This document shows positions 57,090 through 64,000 of a DNA stretch of 64,000 bases, in pieces. The stretch's first letter is position 1; each line of letters opens with the position of its first letter. Location of the stretch: assembly GCF_021917145.1 (NCBI RefSeq), contig NC_061077.1:9598083-9662082 (forward strand), given 5' to 3'. The position numbers were made by a program, and so were the translations under genes. The notes beneath the pieces were generated by a model. It had not been told where the DNA came from, did no database searches, and saw nothing but the letters and a program-made list of their open reading frames with translations. The stretch comes from Hypomesus transpacificus (lineage: Eukaryota; Chordata; Actinopteri; Osmeriformes; Osmeridae).

Positions 57090-59802
57090 TTAGTCTTTAA
57101 CAACCAGTGATGGAACAACACATACAAGTGAAAAAGGGCACAGGCAGTTCTTACTTCTCTCCCTCAGGCCCTGCCCAAAGCTGCGCACCAATCGGACAAC
57201 GGCCCATGACAGTACTCCTTTGATCAGGACTGAGATGAGGGCTCCTGTGATAGCAGCTGCCTCTAGAGTGTACGTCTTATCCTGGCCCCAATTCAGACTG
57301 ATCTGAAAACAGAGTTCATATAAAAGTGAACCTTTTAAATACGCTGGCACCACAGATTAACTATTTTGAGACTTATGCCACAGTTTTTCCACCAACTCAC
57401 CTTGTACATAAGATAGATGAAGTAGGCCAACTCAGGTAAATTCAATAGTAAGAAGACACAAACCAATGACTTGGCTTCTTTTAAAACCTGAAACAGAGTA
57501 AATAGACCAACCAGTTCTTCCAACAAACCAGTTTAGCAAAACGTGTTGAACTTCATCTTTCGACCATTTGCGCATTGCTGATAACTTATAAATCATGCAC
57601 CTGCATCTACAGTTTAAACAAAGGGGCAGCTGACAGATGGAAAACAAACTGGTTAAACTGTAAAGGGTGCAATCACTTACTGCAATACCACCAACCATAG
57701 CTGTTAGGCAGGCCCATGCCACCCCAAAGCCCAGGATTATGTTGTTGGTGAGGGACATGGATGTTCCTGACGTCATGATCAGGATACAGAGGCATAGCTG
57801 ACAAATATCAGGATAAGACATATTCTACAGTGAGTAGACATGTACAGCACCATAACAATCCCAAAAAGACCAGTAAATCCAACCAACCATAATGTTTCAT
57901 TAGATGCACGTCAAGTTATCTAATGTCCTACCTGTGCCTGTAGATCAAAGGTTACCATGGAGAAACATAAGTTGAGCAGAAAGTACTGCTCTTGGAGACT
58001 CTCCAAAGCCCCACCCACTCTGAAAGCCATCATGTTGGGTCTCTTGATGAGCAGGACTGTGCAGAAAACATGGAACACACCCACACACTGGATGCATACA
58101 AACCGAACCTAGGACATAAAACACAGAATTAAGAATGTCTATATGGAAGGTTGATCAAAATTCCAACCGCCATTTGATTTGTTCTGTGGATGTTTCAATT
58201 GACTAAAATTGCCATATTTTCATGTCTGGCACATATGTTGACTCTAGATACCAATAGAACAGAACACCACAGTGGAGAACATAGAGCCAACAGAGGGCAG
58301 CATACCAGCAACTCATGTCTGTCCTTCACAGGAAGTACAGTAAAGTTGACCACAGAGCGCACCATGACCACCACTACACAGAGGACAAAGACTATCAGCT
58401 CCTGTCTGTTCTCCTGTAGTATACCCCGGGTGATGTAGTATATGCAGAACACTGGTGAAACAAAACAGATATCTCAGTTTAGGTGAGTACAGAACACTAG
58501 GAGAAGATACTACACAGTGGCGAAAATCAACTTTGGGGGGGAAAATTATTTGACATTTTCTCAAGAGCAATTCCTGAGGGTGACACCAACATTACTGCTG
58601 TAACACAGCATATTAAAAAAGTGCCATTGTGTCCATAATCAGCAAAGCGCTTTCATTGCTTATTATTAATATTATTGAAATTACATATTTATGTTTACAG
58701 TGATTTATTGAGGGGGACAAATCATATTTCTCCCAGGATGGGGGGGGTCGTGTCCCCCCCGGGATTTCCGCCTATGACACTACACTGTCACTTATGAAGC
58801 AAAGAAAATCAGGGGAAACGTTACATTGTATGTTGCTAGCAGTATTCAAAACAGTATCCATGTAAATACAGCATACTTAGTGTAATGTAGAATGGTGGGA
58901 TGCATGCATTTACATAAAACTAAGGAAATAAAACTTGCCAAGTATTCACACCCTCCCAAACAATTCCTCTTTTACAGCTATTTTTTACTTTCAGTATGGG
59001 TTATTATTTGTAGATGAATATGGTATGGTTTCAATTATGAATTAATGCAGAAAAGAATGTGAAGACTTCAGTAAGGTGCAGTAGATGCAACACTTGTGTC
59101 GAAAACAGGGGCAAAACTGCTATGCTATGATCCGAATAGGATTGCATTTCTGGTAAATCCCATGAGATGCAAAATAAGTGCAAGCTAGGCTTCTTTCGAC
59201 TTAAATAAATATATTTTCTGGGATTGCACAGAGTGGTTACCACATGCTTACTTCAGGATGCTTCTGCTTTTAGATGAGAGAAAGGAGTTGTGTGCAGTTG
59301 CTTGTCATAAGTTAGCAATATGATGCCATCAACAGTCATCTAAGTCACATCACTTACAGATTCCAACCAGCTGGATGATGGATACAGTGAAGTCGTCCTC
59401 ATAGCTGTAGGTTGACATGCTTTGTTGGTAGATACTGTTAAGAGTGAGCGTAAACAGTGCCAGAAGTGATACAATAGTGAAGCAGAAGTAGAGCTTCACC
59501 AAGCATGATAGCTCTGACCAAGGCTTTATCTGTGGGAAAGACAAAGCACATAACATACATGTCCAGGATGTAAGCAATCCAACATGACAGTTGCCAACAG
59601 ATAGTGATAAATTAACGAAGATGATTTATAAATAACTGAAATGTAAATTTACATTTACTGACTCTAGTGTGGCTTCATCTTCAGGTTTAAAAGAGTGAGC
59701 CACAAATCCGCATGGTTGCCTTTTTGGTTTTGTTGGGGTGTTGGTTTGGAGGTAGTTGTCTTTAAAGCCATTTGTTGATAATAATAACTTACTGGTCCAC
59801 AT
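57090..59802 (-). CDS. Unnamed multi-pass membrane protein (351 aa, 7 exons)
   Basis: I do not recognise the family. Coding exons in transcript order: 59659-59802 (ATG at 59802), 59358-59529, 58306-58451, 57932-58108, 57681-57797, 57401-57487 and 57090-57302 (stop). All have AG/GT borders, phases agree, and the total is 1056 nt, i.e. 351 residues. After a polar N-terminus of about 50 residues (MWTSKLLLSTNGFKD...) there are about eight hydrophobic segments: near residues 58-80, 95-115, 120-143, 155-175, 193-225, 230-252, 258-280 and 294-318. The tail is short and cysteine-containing and ends VVKD. Conserved-looking charged loops include YSYEDDF, KRPNMMAFRVGGALESLQEQ and RSFGQGLRERSK. No signal peptide or catalytic motif is visible. 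It converges with NADK and diverges from SLC35E2. The last exon could continue differently if GAAGTAAG near 57156 were used as a donor. The reading frame is well supported, the function unknown. Confidence 0.78.
58516..58777. mobile_element. Small hAT-like element
   Basis: A 262-bp insert with GGCGAAAATC at one end and, on the other strand, AGGCGGAAATCCCGGGGGGG at the other. It is flanked by near-identical 8-bp repeats TACTACAC (58508-58515) and CACTACAC (58778-58785). Subterminal G-run and C-run blocks face each other. It lies in the intron between exons 2 and 3 of the minus-strand membrane-protein gene. Confidence 0.55.
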
Positions 59803-61911
59803 GGTGTTGGTATCAGTTCCCTCCTCCGCGGCCTCAGATTTGGGGACGGGAGATCGGCTCCTTCTCGCACCTGATTGTCCAACAGTGGACTGGAATGTGT
59901 TATAAATATAAGTTGATTTTTTATATATTTTATAACGGGGGTTAAAGTTAGTAGGTGCAACTACTAGGCTTTATGTCACAGAAGATTTACTATAATTCGT
60001 TGATGTCAAATCATAATAGCCATAGTGAGAGAAACTGAAAGGCCAACCTCCGTCTGTAATTACATGACAACTAGTTAAATGTATCGAACACCATACCGAG
60101 CTGACTTCATGTATATCACTGCCTTTTCACACTGCATAAGGTCAGTTAACACTGACCATGTTCTCATTGTTGTACTTTTTTGTTAGCCGTCGACTCTTTG
60201 TAGCTAGACTGAACCAAAGCAGTGTGGCCAGTCAGAAGCCATAGGCTACATAGCTGCTCTGATAGGGCGTCAAACCTTTTCGTATGCTTATCAAAACAGT
60301 GAAAGTACCTTCGAATTTATAAACGGTAAATAGCTATTGACTGCTGAGGTTAGATGTATATTTTTACTGACCTTATCTCGTCCATTTCTGTCACACCGCA
60401 ATATGCCCCTTATGATTAGTGTCAAGCTACATTCTAACAAGACAACTCTGCAAATATGTCAACGTTGTCAGTTGCACCTAATTTTTGGTACCTATTATAA
60501 TAGGTTAGTTCAAACCGTACTGTATCAACTAGCAGTATTTCAGCTAACACATTTGTATCAGTCACGTCATGTTATGCTAATTTGGTGTGCATTCAAAATG
60601 TTTATGCTGCGGTAAATTTCAGCATTTGTAGCAATGTTTTGAATCTACATTAACTGCCCTTAATTTTTTTTTCTTTTGATCGATGGATAGCCAATCCAAA
60701 GCCTATGATGTAGCTCTAAGGTTGACCGCGATTGTAATACATAACCCATCGTTGGAAAATGCTTCAACCTCTAAACGTTACGACTCTTGAACACAACATG
60801 TTTGAAAACGCTGCATTGAAGCAGGAAGTATAGTAGAACATTTTTCAATTAACAACACACTTTAAGATAAGAATATTTGGAAATAACATTCCCAATAACA
60901 TTTTGCATTTATGCCCAAAAAAAGCATAAAAAACTAAACAGAATTTTCAAGATCACTTCTCCCAAAATACAAACTAGCTAATGTCTTTGTCCGTGAGAGG
61001 GCATGCCACTGTATTTTGTTTCCTTACTGGGCTGCGTTACAATTCGCATAACAGTGCTAGAAAGCTAGCTGGGTTAGGTTACCACATCCACCCATGTTCA
61101 CTAAAACAAGTGAAACACTCTTAGTACGGACCAGTTCGGTTTTTATTAATTTGTGTTAGATGATTTCAAATCTAGTTCGGGTTGAGTTTATCTCCATAAC
61201 TCGGTGGAAACTAGTGGATATTCAACCTAACGCTGACTATAAGGTAAATAATGTGATTAAATCAGTTAGCGAGATAATTTAACTGTCATTGTAATTATCC
61301 CGCACCATGATTAACATTTAGCTATAAAATGTGTTATGTAGCTAACACTAGCTTTCTATAATAAGAAGCAAGCTTGCTTTTCATTTCCTGGCTACGGGTT
61401 TGGTCGCTTGCACCTTACAGCAATATCAAAATTAGCTCATAACTATTGTTGGGAAATTATGCGAAACTGTAGCGATGCAAGATAGTCGTCGATGAGAGAC
61501 AGAGATTTGATAGATATATTGATACTATATTGTCCTTTTTCAATGAACTTTGTTGCCACAGTCTGTACATAGCACATGAATAGCACCTTCCCAGATGGTA
61601 GTTACCGGGGTGTTGTGTTAAATTATGTTCGGGCAGAGGGGAGAATACGACAATGCCCGTTCCCAGTTCAGGGATCTGCGACCTGATGGAAGCAATGTGA
61701 AGAATGGTTTGAAGGGTCATGTGCAATGGAACGGGCTCGGCGTGTAATCGCTTTGCTGTAGAGCTCTGAGAGGTTGGGGGTCGGGACAACCTGGAAACCC
61801 TGATTTTGTGTGTTTTTACAGGTGAGGGAGTGCTCAAGTGGTCATGCTGAACACATGTGGACTGACACACAAACTATTGGTGGTGGACTGACATGAAATC
61901 ATCCCCCTGAA
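59803..61911. other. Upstream region of the divergent membrane-protein and SLC35E2 genes
   Basis: Should contain the 5'UTR and promoter of the minus-strand gene and possibly an untranslated SLC35E2 exon; neither can be placed by eye. Sequence at about 61480-61860 (GCACCTTCCCAGATGGTAG and following) looks like eroded dispersed repeat, with a 137-codon minus-strand ORF I do not trust. A small CTAG-containing patch lies near 61055-61070. Confidence 0.4.

Positions 61912-64000
<2,089 letters not shown>

Noticed and set aside
61457..61870. 137-codon minus-strand ORF as a gene
   Set aside because: No recognisable domain; the sequence resembles eroded dispersed repeat.

Overview
The window is nuclear DNA from a ray-finned (teleost) fish. 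The evidence is intron-split genes with GT/AG junctions, vertebrate gene content, and Tc1/mariner, hAT and PIF/Harbinger-type elements plus LINE tails of the kind common in teleosts. I cannot fix the species; an L2-like 3' tail and the abundance of Tc1 would suit a pike/salmon relative, but this is weak.

Layout. (1) 1-12000, + strand: the last 18 coding exons of CFAP74, a ciliary axoneme protein; the 5' half lies upstream of the window. (2) 12001-15500: intergenic, with microsatellites and a poly-C tract. (3) about 15590-38860, + strand: GNB1 (G protein beta-1), with a non-coding first exon, a 13.5 kb first intron full of repeats, nine coding exons that join to exactly 340 codons, and a 3'UTR that itself contains an intron. 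(4) 39249-40231: a roughly 1 kb degenerate long inverted repeat. (5) about 40480-54680, + strand: NADK (cytosolic NAD kinase), 11 coding exons joining to 430 codons; its introns hold five transposable elements, including an apparently intact Tc1-like element with a full transposase ORF. (6) 57090-59802, - strand: a seven-exon gene for a 351-residue protein with about eight membrane segments that I cannot assign to a named family. (7) 61912-63242: a 1.3 kb hAT element with perfect 8-bp target duplications. (8) 63306-64000, + strand: the first coding exon and the start of the next exon of SLC35E2, cut by the window end.

CFAP74, GNB1, NADK and SLC35E2 are the neighbours found at human 1p36.33, so this is a conserved vertebrate synteny block. 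The genes do not form a pathway: cilium structure, heterotrimeric G-protein signalling, NADP synthesis, an unknown membrane protein and a nucleotide-sugar-transporter-like protein.

All exon borders were read by eye from splice signals, reading phase and remembered family similarity. Each chain is phase-consistent from first to last exon, but no transcript evidence or alignment was available. The most interesting material is the unnamed membrane protein, the intact Tc1 with IR/DR ends, the hAT copy beside the SLC35E2 start exon, and several small elements whose target duplications can be read directly. I found no convincing sign of a wholly new biological system.
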